This document shows, piece by piece, positions 1 to 5,653 of a DNA stretch of 5,988 bases (position 1 is its first letter; the number at the start of each line of letters is the position of its first letter). The translations under genes and the position numbers were made by a program. This DNA is from an uncultured Bacilli bacterium (GTDB lineage: Bacteria > Bacillota_I > Bacilli_A > RF39 > UBA660): contig CALVJI010000067.1 of assembly GCA_944332105.1 (NCBI GenBank), forward strand, positions 1 through 5,988. Reading direction: 5' to 3'. A model generated the notes under the pieces. It was not told the origin of the DNA and did no database searches. It was given only the letters and a program-made list of their open reading frames with translations.

Positions 1-21
1 CAACAAAGTTTCACTTTGTTG
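1..21. repeat. Perfect 9-bp inverted repeat at window edge
   Basis: CAACAAAGT at 1-9 is the exact reverse complement of ACTTTGTTG at 13-21, with a 3-nt loop (TTC). The hairpin would be stable, but no T-tract follows it on the plus strand (GCTTATCAATT comes next). On the minus strand its 3' side lies outside the window. It could be a terminator stem for a minus-strand transcript, whose U-tract would be off the edge, or an operator-like palindrome for a gene to the left. The visible sequence does not decide between these. Confidence 0.5.
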
Positions 22-39
22 CTTATCAATTAAATAATT

Positions 40-62
40 CGGGATATCCAAACGGGATATCC
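40..62. repeat. Tandem CGGGATATCC repeat containing palindromes
   Basis: The 10-mer CGGGATATCC occurs at 40-49 and again at 53-62, separated by AAA. Each copy contains the 8-bp palindrome GGATATCC. The two copies can therefore bind a dimeric protein as two sites 13 bp apart, or pair with each other into an 8-bp stem with a 5-nt loop (AAACG). The GC-rich repeat stands out in otherwise very AT-rich intergenic DNA. No clear T-tract follows on either strand, so it is a poor intrinsic terminator. A regulatory role is inference. Confidence 0.5.
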
Positions 63-63
63 T

Positions 64-260
64 AACTTAAATTAACCATTTTTTCATAAATATATAATAT
101 TTATAAATTCAAAATATAAATAATCACTTTTGGTGTTTTAAGTCGTGGATTAAACTAAAATTTTAAGCAAAATCACAACTTTTTTAAGAAATTTACAAAA
201 ACTACTTGTAAAAACTTAGAAAGTCATAAAGTCACATAGAATCTCAATTATTTTTTTTAT
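64..260. other. AT-rich intergenic region, no gene seen
   Basis: This stretch between the terminator of the C26 hydrolase and the repeats near the left edge is extremely AT-rich. I see no open frame with a ribosome-binding site, no tRNA-like fold and no convincing promoter on either strand. Short direct repeats occur (AAAGTCA at 219-225 and again about 8 bp further on), but these can arise by chance in such composition. TATAAT-like strings around 90-120 are too frequent here to be called as promoters. Confidence 0.5.
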
Positions 261-287
261 AAAAAAAACTCTTCATCACAAAGAGTT
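261..287 (-). terminator. Intrinsic terminator after the C26 hydrolase gene
   Basis: Reading the minus strand, a 7-bp stem AACTCTT/AAGAGTT (287-281 with 273-267) encloses a 7-nt loop. It runs directly into a row of eight T residues (268-261), two of which belong to the stem. It starts 5 nt after the stop codon of the hydrolase gene (293-295). The stem-plus-U-tract form and its placement make this the likely end of the polA-hydrolase transcript. It has no suitable T-tract in the plus direction. Confidence 0.85.
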
Positions 288-292
288 CTCTA

Positions 293-1024
293 CTAAATTT
301 TTTCAATCCATTTAGCGATCAAAGAATCATTAGTTACTTCCGGATGAAACTGTACACCTATCCAAAATAATGTTGGATCCACACTTTCAATCGCTTCAAT
401 GATTCCATCTGGAGCATGAGCAACAATCTTAAACAAAGGGCCAACTCTTCTAACTACAACATTATGAAGACTAACTACTCTTTCTTCTAAAGTACCATAA
501 ACTTCTTCCAAAAAAGAACCAGCTTCAATTTGGATAAAATGCTTAGCCTCTTCCTCATTCGTTCGATTTAAAATAATAGAACCATGTCCATTTGGTTTTT
601 CTAACATTTCCAATGTTGGATTTTCTTTTTTCATATTTTGATACACTGCTTTGATTTCTTCACTTGACATCTTAGCATATTTTGAATGAGTTTCCTCAAA
701 CATGACTGAAAAGATAGCCATTGCTTGCATACCCATGCATATTCCAAGTACAGGCTTTTTCTTTTGATAAGCATATAACAAAACTTTATAAAGCTCATGA
801 TCAATACGACTTCCTCCAGGAAACAAAAAAGCATCACATAACTCAAGTTGGTCTAATGAAATTTTCCCGTCATTAAAAAGTAATCCTAGAGGAATAGCCC
901 CTGCTTCATAAACTTTTTTAGGATAATTATTAATAAATACATATCGATCTTGATACGGATCATCATTTTCATAAAGATGAAGCGTTGGAACAATTCCAAT
1001 AATTTTCTTTTTATTTTGTATCAT
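293..1024 (-). CDS. Class-I glutamine amidotransferase-like hydrolase (peptidase C26, PuuD-like)
   Basis: This is a cytoplasmic gamma-glutamyl hydrolase-type protein of 243 aa, close to the usual 230-260 aa of the C26 family. Motifs, numbered from the chosen start: an N-terminal IIGIVPT strand; FPGG (about 68-71) before the nucleophile elbow; LGICMGMQ with the nucleophile Cys96; the family segment VVSLHNVVV (about 183-191); APDGIIEAIE (about 204-213); and VQFHPEV with catalytic His227 and Glu229. The Cys-His-Glu triad is complete, so it should be active. The family includes gamma-glutamyl-GABA hydrolase (PuuD), but the substrate here cannot be read from sequence and no polyamine genes are nearby. 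I chose the ATG at 1022-1024 because the conserved core begins just after it and a GGAA lies 9 nt upstream. An in-frame ATG at 1039 and GTG at 1048 would add 5 or 8 residues. The gene overlaps the end of polA by 14 nt, which implies translational coupling. Confidence 0.88.
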   Translation of the reverse strand: MIQNKKKIIGIVPTLHLYENDDPYQDRYVFINNYPKKVYEAGAIPLGLLFNDGKISLDQLELCDAFLFPGGSRIDHELYKVLLYAYQKKKPVLGICMGMQAMAIFSVMFEETHSKYAKMSSEEIKAVYQNMKKENPTLEMLEKPNGHGSIILNRTNEEEAKHFIQIEAGSFLEEVYGTLEERVVSLHNVVVRRVGPLFKIVAHAPDGIIEAIESVDPTLFWIGVQFHPEVTNDSLIAKWIEKI

Positions 1025-3587
1025 ACCAATTTTTTCCATAATCAGCACTCACTTTCAAAGGCACTTCTAATTCTATTGTATGTGTCATAATATTTTTAAC
1101 AATATTTTCTACTTTCTCTTGTTCTTCTTTAATAACATCAAAAATGAGCTCATCATGAACTTGTAAAATCATTTTTGAACGAATATTCTCTTTTTGAAAA
1201 GCTTCATAAATCTCAACCATAGCTTTTTTAATAATGTCGGCACTTGTTCCTTGAATAGGCGTATTTAAAGCAATTCTCTCTCCAGCCTGCCTTACCATAT
1301 ACTCAGGACTATTTAACTCTGGAATAACCCGTCTTCTATTAAAAAGTGTCCGAACGCTTCCTTCTTGATATGCTTCTTCCACAATCTTATCCATATAACG
1401 TTTAACTCCAGGATAAAGTTCATAATACTTATCGATGAAACTTTTAGCTTCTTTCGCACTGATCTCTAAATTCTCTCCTAAACCGAAACCACTAATACCA
1501 TAAACAATGCCAAAAATAACTGCTTTAGCTGTACTACGCATCTGTTTAGTAACTTCACTTTCTTTAATCCCATGAATATCTGCAGCCACTTTCGTATGAA
1601 TATCTTGATCATGAATAAAAGCATCTTGTAATTCTTTAGAACCTGAAATATGCGCGAGGATCCGTAATTCAATTTGACTATAATCGGCACTTAAAAATTC
1701 ATCATTACTTGGAAAAAAGGCTCTCCGGATTTTCTTTCCTTCCTCATCTCGTACAGGAATATTTTGTAAATTAGGTTCAGATGATGAAAGACGTCCAGTT
1801 CTAGCAAAATTTTGTTTAAAAATCGTATGAATTTTACCATCCTCTAAAATATAATTTTCTAATCCTTCTAAGTACGTTGAATATAATTTAGTAACATTTC
1901 TATATTCTAATACTTTCGCGATTATTGGATGAATTCCCAGTAACTTATGCATCACTTTAGCATCCGTTTTATAGCCTGATTTATTCTTTTTTCTACTTGG
2001 TAGTCCCAATTTAACAAATAAGATTTCTCCTAATTGTTTAGGACTAGAAATATTAAATTCTTCACCTGCCAACTCATAAATTTCCTTAGTTAACAAGGTA
2101 ATTTTCTCTTTCATCTCTTCCTTCATCGTTTGTAAAATATCCCGATCTACTTTAATTCCTTCAATTTCCATATCAGCAAGAACAGGCGCTAGAGGCATTT
2201 CAACTTTAATAAATAAATCATACATTTCATCCCGTTTTAAATCTAAAATTGCTCGATCACGTGCCTCCAAAATAAACTTACTTTTAAGTACAATATCTTG
2301 TTTTAACTCGGGAGTCAATCCTTCTTTCTTTTTCCACACATTATCTAAAAATTGTACGTTATAACCAGAAGGCACGGCATAATAGGCAATATCATCTTTA
2401 CTTCCGTCTTGAATTAAAGCATATAAAATCATTAAATCCGTATTTACTTTAGGACAGTGTATTCCCTCACGATATAATGAAACAATATTTTTTTTCCAAT
2501 CATAAGTATATAAAACCTTATCTTGAATCTTTTCTAAAACATCTTTAATTAAATGTTTAGAAACAAAATAAGATCCTTCTTTACTCGTGACAGCCATGCC
2601 CAAAATAGAACTCAAATGATAATTAGCCCCATCAAGTTCTAAATAAAAAGCATATTCATTACTTTCTTTAATCTCACTCGCATCTTTTATTTCTATATAG
2701 CTTGTATCAATCTCAACTTTTTCTTGTTTTAGTCCTTTCATAAAAGAATAGAACTCTAATTCTTCATATATCGCATACAACTCTTCTTCATTTCCTTTTG
2801 TATACTTAATATCTTCTAAATCATGAACTTCTAAAGGCACATCTCGGTAAATTGTCGCGATTGCTTTGCTCATAAACGCTTGCTCTTTATCTTGGAGTAA
2901 TTTTTCTTTAGTCTTTCCTTTAACTTCATCAATATGTTCATAGATTCCTTCAACCGTATCATATTTTTGTAAAAGTTGTAAAGCGGTTTTTTCACCAATT
3001 CCTCGGACACCAGGAATATTGTCAGATGAGTCCCCCGCAAGTCCTTTTAAATCAATAATACGTATCGGTTCGATACCGTAATCCTTTTTAAAAGTCTCTG
3101 GATTATACCGTATATAATCTTTTTGTTTCAAAAGTTTCATCTCTAACTGAGGACTTACTAACTGCAATAAATCACGATCAGAAGAAATAATTGTTCCAAC
3201 AAAATCTGGATCTTCCTCTACCATTTTAGCAAATGTACCAATAATATCATCTGCTTCATAAGGAGCAAGTTCAAAATAAGGAATTCCCATCGCTTTTAAA
3301 ATCTTTCGAGCATAAGGTTCTTGCATATGTAATTCATCTGGTGTTTTTTTTCTTCCTTCTTTATAAAAATCATATTTTTCTTTTCGAAAATTCTTACCAA
3401 TATCAAAAGCCACAGCAATATATTCTGGTTTTTCTTCTTCTAAAATTTTATGTATCATTAAAGTAAAACCATATAAGGCATTCGTTGGAAACCCTTTAGA
3501 ATTTTTAAGTAAATTTCCTGAATACGCCGTTGCGTAATAACTACGAAAAATAAGGTTGTTTCCATCTACCAAAATTATTTTTTTCAT
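1011..3587 (-). CDS. polA: DNA polymerase I, proofreading site degenerate
   Basis: This is an 858-aa repair and Okazaki-fragment polymerase of normal family length. The N-terminal 5' nuclease (about 1-290) has Asp8, AFD with Asp62, EADD (111-114), SSDRD (135-139) and GDSSDNIPGV (185-194) followed by a helix-hairpin-helix. The middle domain (about 300-455) looks like an exonuclease fold but lacks the metal ligands: the expected DxE is YLE (315-317), and the second Asp appears to be Asn367. It is therefore probably non-proofreading, as in Bacillus stearothermophilus Pol I. The polymerase domain is intact: TGRLSSSEPNLQNIP (597-611), motif A with Asp635 and Glu640, the O-helix residues Arg684, Lys688, Phe692 and Tyr696, and motif C His811-Asp812-Glu813. 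Phe692 is the residue type that disfavours dideoxynucleotides. The start ATG is followed by the canonical KKIILVDGNN; its Shine-Dalgarno is weak (GTGGATG, 3593-3599). Gene order is sigG, 78 nt, polA, then the overlapping C26 hydrolase. Confidence 0.97.
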   Translation of the reverse strand: MKKIILVDGNNLIFRSYYATAYSGNLLKNSKGFPTNALYGFTLMIHKILEEEKPEYIAVAFDIGKNFRKEKYDFYKEGRKKTPDELHMQEPYARKILKAMGIPYFELAPYEADDIIGTFAKMVEEDPDFVGTIISSDRDLLQLVSPQLEMKLLKQKDYIRYNPETFKKDYGIEPIRIIDLKGLAGDSSDNIPGVRGIGEKTALQLLQKYDTVEGIYEHIDEVKGKTKEKLLQDKEQAFMSKAIATIYRDVPLEVHDLEDIKYTKGNEEELYAIYEELEFYSFMKGLKQEKVEIDTSYIEIKDASEIKESNEYAFYLELDGANYHLSSILGMAVTSKEGSYFVSKHLIKDVLEKIQDKVLYTYDWKKNIVSLYREGIHCPKVNTDLMILYALIQDGSKDDIAYYAVPSGYNVQFLDNVWKKKEGLTPELKQDIVLKSKFILEARDRAILDLKRDEMYDLFIKVEMPLAPVLADMEIEGIKVDRDILQTMKEEMKEKITLLTKEIYELAGEEFNISSPKQLGEILFVKLGLPSRKKNKSGYKTDAKVMHKLLGIHPIIAKVLEYRNVTKLYSTYLEGLENYILEDGKIHTIFKQNFARTGRLSSSEPNLQNIPVRDEEGKKIRRAFFPSNDEFLSADYSQIELRILAHISGSKELQDAFIHDQDIHTKVAADIHGIKESEVTKQMRSTAKAVIFGIVYGISGFGLGENLEISAKEAKSFIDKYYELYPGVKRYMDKIVEEAYQEGSVRTLFNRRRVIPELNSPEYMVRQAGERIALNTPIQGTSADIIKKAMVEIYEAFQKENIRSKMILQVHDELIFDVIKEEQEKVENIVKNIMTHTIELEVPLKVSADYGKNWYDTK

Positions 3588-3612
3588 ACTTCATCCACTC
3601 TTTCTTGTTCTT

Positions 3613-3642
3613 ATTATATCAGTATTTTACACGATATGAAAA
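3613..3642 (-). promoter_or_regulatory. Predicted extended -10 promoter of polA
   Basis: On the minus strand a perfect -10 hexamer TATAAT (3618-3613) is preceded by TGA (3621-3619), giving the extended -10 form TGnTATAAT. A weak -35 (TTTTCA, 3642-3637; 4 of 6 matches to TTGACA) lies 18 bp upstream. Transcription would start near 3606, leaving a leader of about 19 nt before the polA ATG. This is a housekeeping-type promoter, so polA need not depend on read-through from sigG. Confidence 0.65.
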
Positions 3643-3665
3643 GAAAAGTGGTGAATTTGTCTAAT

Positions 3666-4445
3666 TTATTTCATCATTTTTTTCATACTTAAAATAGCAT
3701 TTTTCTCAATCCGTGAGACTTGAGCTTGACTAATCTGTAACCGTTCAGCAATTTCTATCTGCGTCTTCCCAATAATATAACGTTCGATTAAAATGTTCCG
3801 ATCTCTTTCTTTTAATTTAAGTAAACTTTTCTTTAATAACAAATAATTATCCCGATCTTCATTTACTTCTTTATTTTCAGCCAATTGATCAGCTAAATAA
3901 ATCGGCTCACCTCCATCATTATAAATGGGTTCATAAATACTCATCGGTTCTTTTAATCCATCTAATGCATAAGCAATTTGAAAAACAGAAGAATGGAAAT
4001 GTTTGGCAATTGTCTCATAACTAGGTTCTACTCCATTTTCTCTTGTATATTGTTCTTTATAATTTAAAATTTGAAATCCAAAATCTTTTAAACCACGACT
4101 AACACGCACCGAACTTTGGTTGTCACGATTGTATCTTTTTACTTCTCCAACGATTAAAGGAATAGCATACGTGGATAGTTTAAGACCCAAAGAAGGATCA
4201 AAATTTTCAATGGCTTTAATAAGCCCGATCACTCCAATTTGAAACAAATCATCCATGTTACACTTCGTATTGTGAAACTTTTTTAAAACACTTAAAACTA
4301 ACCGTAAATTTCCGATAACTAATTCGTCTTTAGCGCGTTCATCTCCTGCATGCATTCTTGCAAACAAAGCCATCTGTTCTTCATTAGATAATACTTTTAA
4401 AGTACTCGTATTTACTCCTGTAATTTCTACTTTATATTTTGCCAT
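3666..4445 (-). CDS. sigG: RNA polymerase sporulation sigma factor SigG (late forespore)
   Basis: A 259-aa sigma-70 family factor matching SigG in length. In endospore formers SigG directs late gene expression in the engulfed forespore. The N-terminus (KVEITGVNTSTLKVLS, 5-20) corresponds to the SigG signature KVEICGVDTSKLPVL of Bacillus and separates it from SigF. Region 2 (about 42-112) includes GNLRLVLS, MDDLFQIGVIGLIKAIENFD and the core-binding and -10 recognition segment STYAIPLIVGEVKRY. VRVSRGLKD begins region 3, which contains the SigG/SigF-type EPIYNDGGEPIYLADQ (172-187). Region 4 (about 205-256) ends in the helix-turn-helix TQIEIAERLQISQAQVSRIEK (228-248). The residue aligned to B. 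subtilis Asn45 is Ile44 here. The ATG follows an extended Shine-Dalgarno (AGAAAGGA) with 10-nt spacing, which lies inside a hairpin. The upstream neighbour is ylbL, not sigE. SigF is the nearest alternative but fits less well at the N-terminus. Confidence 0.95.
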   Translation of the reverse strand: MAKYKVEITGVNTSTLKVLSNEEQMALFARMHAGDERAKDELVIGNLRLVLSVLKKFHNTKCNMDDLFQIGVIGLIKAIENFDPSLGLKLSTYAIPLIVGEVKRYNRDNQSSVRVSRGLKDFGFQILNYKEQYTRENGVEPSYETIAKHFHSSVFQIAYALDGLKEPMSIYEPIYNDGGEPIYLADQLAENKEVNEDRDNYLLLKKSLLKLKERDRNILIERYIIGKTQIEIAERLQISQAQVSRIEKNAILSMKKMMK

Positions 4446-4455
4446 AAATTAAAAA

Positions 4456-4482
4456 TCCTTTCTCTTTATTTATGAGAAAGAA
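4456..4482 (-). promoter_or_regulatory. sigG leader hairpin sequestering the Shine-Dalgarno
   Basis: In the RNA, TTCTTTCTC (4482-4474) pairs with GAGAAAGGA (4464-4456) across a 9-nt AT-only loop: nine base pairs, one of them G-U. The 3' arm is the Shine-Dalgarno of sigG; AGAAAGGA is complementary to the 3' end of 16S rRNA over eight bases. The strong ribosome site is thus entirely paired when folded. No U-tract follows, so it is not a terminator. From general knowledge, B. subtilis sigG is also reported to have a translation-dampening leader structure; that this hairpin does the same is inference. Confidence 0.6.
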
Positions 4483-4490
4483 TTTCAAAA

Positions 4491-4518
4491 ATTATACAAA
4501 AATTTACAATTCTGCTAA
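4491..4518 (-). promoter_or_regulatory. Possible sigG promoter
   Basis: A TATAAT hexamer (4496-4491) lies 16 bp after TTAGCA (4518-4513, 4 of 6 to TTGACA). Transcription would then begin near 4484, just before the leader hairpin. The overlapping GTATA (4497-4493) also resembles the -35 of SigF/SigG promoters, and CATAAAT 18 nt further on is only a partial match to their -10. The -35 half overlaps the end of ylbL. The sequence is AT-rich, so a chance match is plausible. Confidence 0.35.
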
Positions 4519-5511
4519 ACTTTGAATAGCTTCTTGTAAAGTTAGAACCGGAATTAATTCTATATCATATCCTTTTTCTTCTTTAACAGATTTTGCTTCT
4601 TCATAATTATCTACGGGTACTAAAAAAACTTCTGCTTTTTGTTTAACTGCACCGATAAGCTTGTATTTCACACCACTAATCGCGCCAACATTACCATTGA
4701 TATCAATCGTTCCCGTTCCAATAATTTTTTTACCTTTTGTAATATCTTCTTCAACTAAAGCATCATAAATAGCTAGGCTCATCATCAGCCCACCAGATGG
4801 TCCTGACTCACTTTTTTTCATTTCAATAGAAGCCGCGGGTGTCTCATCGTATTCATAAGTCACGGTTATCGATACCCCGATCACTTTACTACCATTTAAT
4901 TCATAGACAACAGCTGTGCAATCCTTTTCTTCATCATCTCTGAGCACTTTAAGATGAACCGTATCACCAACTTCATAATTTTGAATGACTGCTCGTAGCT
5001 CAGCTGTTGAAGAAATACTTTCGCCTTCGATCTGAATAATTTGATCGAATAACTGAATATCCGTCTGAGCCCCATCATCAATATATGTGATATTTACTTT
5101 CTCACTATAAACATGAACTTCTTCTCCTGCTTCACGATATGCCGCGATGATAGCCGAATCTACCGATTGCTGAGTAGCAATTTGATCGGCCTTAACAGTT
5201 TCTTCAAAAGTTTGATTAGAATAAGTCACCTCGGATTCAGGCACAATATCCCAATCGGGAATAATATAAGAAAGAAGTAAAAAAGGAATACTACCTCGCA
5301 CCATAGAAACATAAGCCATTCCTAATTCTCCTTCTGAAGTAGACCCACCTTCCACACTAATACGATCACTTAAATTAACCATGCCTCCAGGCGTATAAAT
5401 CTTATAAGGAAGTTCATATTGAAAAAGAATTAAAATAACTAACAAAATACATAAATATTTATAATTTTCTTTAAAAAACTGCTTGACATTATCGATGATT
5501 TTTTTCCCCAT
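4504..5511 (-). CDS. ylbL: Membrane-anchored Lon-like (S16) protease with PDZ domain, YlbL/SepM/DdcP family
   Basis: A 335-aa protein of normal family length. A single N-terminal membrane segment (about 18-33, YLCILLVILILFQY) anchors it with the catalytic part outside the membrane. The family YTPGG motif (39-43) follows. A PDZ-like region spans about 135-215 (LFDQIIQIEGESI, then VGDTVHLKVLRD). The C-terminal S16 domain has the serine motif ESGPSGGLMMSLAIYD (nucleophile Ser239), then GTGTIDINGNVGAISGVKYKLIGA, in which Lys284 is the expected second member of the Ser-Lys dyad. Known relatives clip peptide pheromone (streptococcal SepM) or remove a cell-division inhibitor after DNA damage (B. subtilis YlbL/DdcP); the substrate here is unknown. 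I chose the ATG at 5509-5511 because AGGAGG lies 6 nt upstream and the anchor follows directly. An in-frame TTG at 5592 adds 27 residues but would swallow the promoter and Shine-Dalgarno. It is followed after 58 nt by sigG. Confidence 0.93.
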   Translation of the reverse strand: MGKKIIDNVKQFFKENYKYLCILLVILILFQYELPYKIYTPGGMVNLSDRISVEGGSTSEGELGMAYVSMVRGSIPFLLLSYIIPDWDIVPESEVTYSNQTFEETVKADQIATQQSVDSAIIAAYREAGEEVHVYSEKVNITYIDDGAQTDIQLFDQIIQIEGESISSTAELRAVIQNYEVGDTVHLKVLRDDEEKDCTAVVYELNGSKVIGVSITVTYEYDETPAASIEMKKSESGPSGGLMMSLAIYDALVEEDITKGKKIIGTGTIDINGNVGAISGVKYKLIGAVKQKAEVFLVPVDNYEEAKSVKEEKGYDIELIPVLTLQEAIQSLAEL

Positions 5512-5517
5512 GTTAAG

Positions 5518-5523
5518 CCTCCT
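5518..5523 (-). promoter_or_regulatory. Strong Shine-Dalgarno fixing the ylbL start
   Basis: AGGAGG on the minus strand (5523-5518) is the best ribosome-binding site in the window. It sits 6 nt before the ATG at 5511-5509 and argues against the upstream TTG start in the same frame. Confidence 0.85.
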
Positions 5524-5530
5524 ATAAATA

Positions 5531-5539
5531 AGTATATCA
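5531..5539 (-). promoter_or_regulatory. Predicted extended -10 promoter of ylbL
   Basis: TGATATACT (5539-5531) is an extended -10 element: TGn followed by TATACT, 5 of 6 to TATAAT. No good -35 hexamer is found 16-18 bp upstream, which extended -10 promoters can tolerate. The start of transcription would fall near 5524, giving an unusually short leader of about 13 nt with the Shine-Dalgarno at its very 5' end. It resembles the polA element (TGATATAAT). Confidence 0.5.
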
Positions 5540-5575
5540 AAAAATACTGTAAAACATGTGAAAGGAAAATGAAAA

Positions 5576-5595
5576 TTGACAACGTTTGACAAAGA
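5576..5595. repeat. Tandem 10-bp repeat upstream of the ylbL promoter
   Basis: TTGACAACGT (5576-5585) is followed at once by TTGACAAAGA (5586-5595): two 10-mers with eight identical positions, one DNA helical turn apart. They lie roughly 50-70 bp upstream of the predicted ylbL transcription start, where an activator or repressor could bind. On the plus strand each contains a perfect TTGACA, but no -10 follows at 16-18 bp, so plus-strand promoters are not supported. Confidence 0.35.
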
Positions 5596-5604
5596 TTTAC
5601 CAAC

Positions 5605-5630
5605 AAAAAAAGTCTAGCAGTTAAGCCAGA
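5605..5630 (-). terminator. Intrinsic terminator after the truncated surface-protein gene
   Basis: On the minus strand TCTGGC (5630-5625) pairs with GCTAGA (5618-5613), with one G-U pair and a 6-nt loop. One base (C) and then seven T residues (5611-5605) follow. It lies 23 nt after the stop codon of the 5654 frame and upstream of the ylbL promoter, so it separates the two transcription units. The stem is short, so efficiency may be moderate. Confidence 0.65.
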
Positions 5631-5653
5631 TCTTCAATTTACGACTGATAATA

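Noticed and set aside
40..62. GGATATCC pair as an intrinsic terminator
   Set aside because: It can fold, but neither strand has a T-tract adjoining the stem, and a good terminator already ends the upstream gene at 261-287.
631..846. 71-aa frame inside the C26 hydrolase gene
   Set aside because: An out-of-frame shadow of a well-supported gene with no ribosome site and no recognisable domain.
1025..1048. Upstream starts of the C26 hydrolase (GTG 1048, ATG 1039)
   Set aside because: The conserved fold starts after the ATG at 1024, which has a better-spaced purine-rich site. The upstream starts remain possible, so this is a preference and not proof.
1478..1690. 70-aa frame inside polA
   Set aside because: It overlaps the most conserved polymerase motifs in another frame, so it is a shadow.
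4456..4482. Hairpin between ylbL and sigG as a transcription terminator
   Set aside because: The stem is AT-rich and followed by GATTTTTAATTT with the sigG start, not by a proper U-tract directly after the stem. The Shine-Dalgarno lies in the arm.
4896..5081. 61-aa frame inside ylbL
   Set aside because: It lies wholly within the PDZ and linker coding sequence in another frame, with no Shine-Dalgarno.
5576..5591. Two perfect TTGACA -35 hexamers on the plus strand
   Set aside because: No acceptable -10 lies 16-18 bp downstream of either, and no plus-strand gene follows.
5512..5592. 27-residue N-terminal extension of the YlbL frame from a TTG start
   Set aside because: It would include the predicted promoter and the AGGAGG site, has no Shine-Dalgarno of its own, and family members begin shortly before the membrane anchor.
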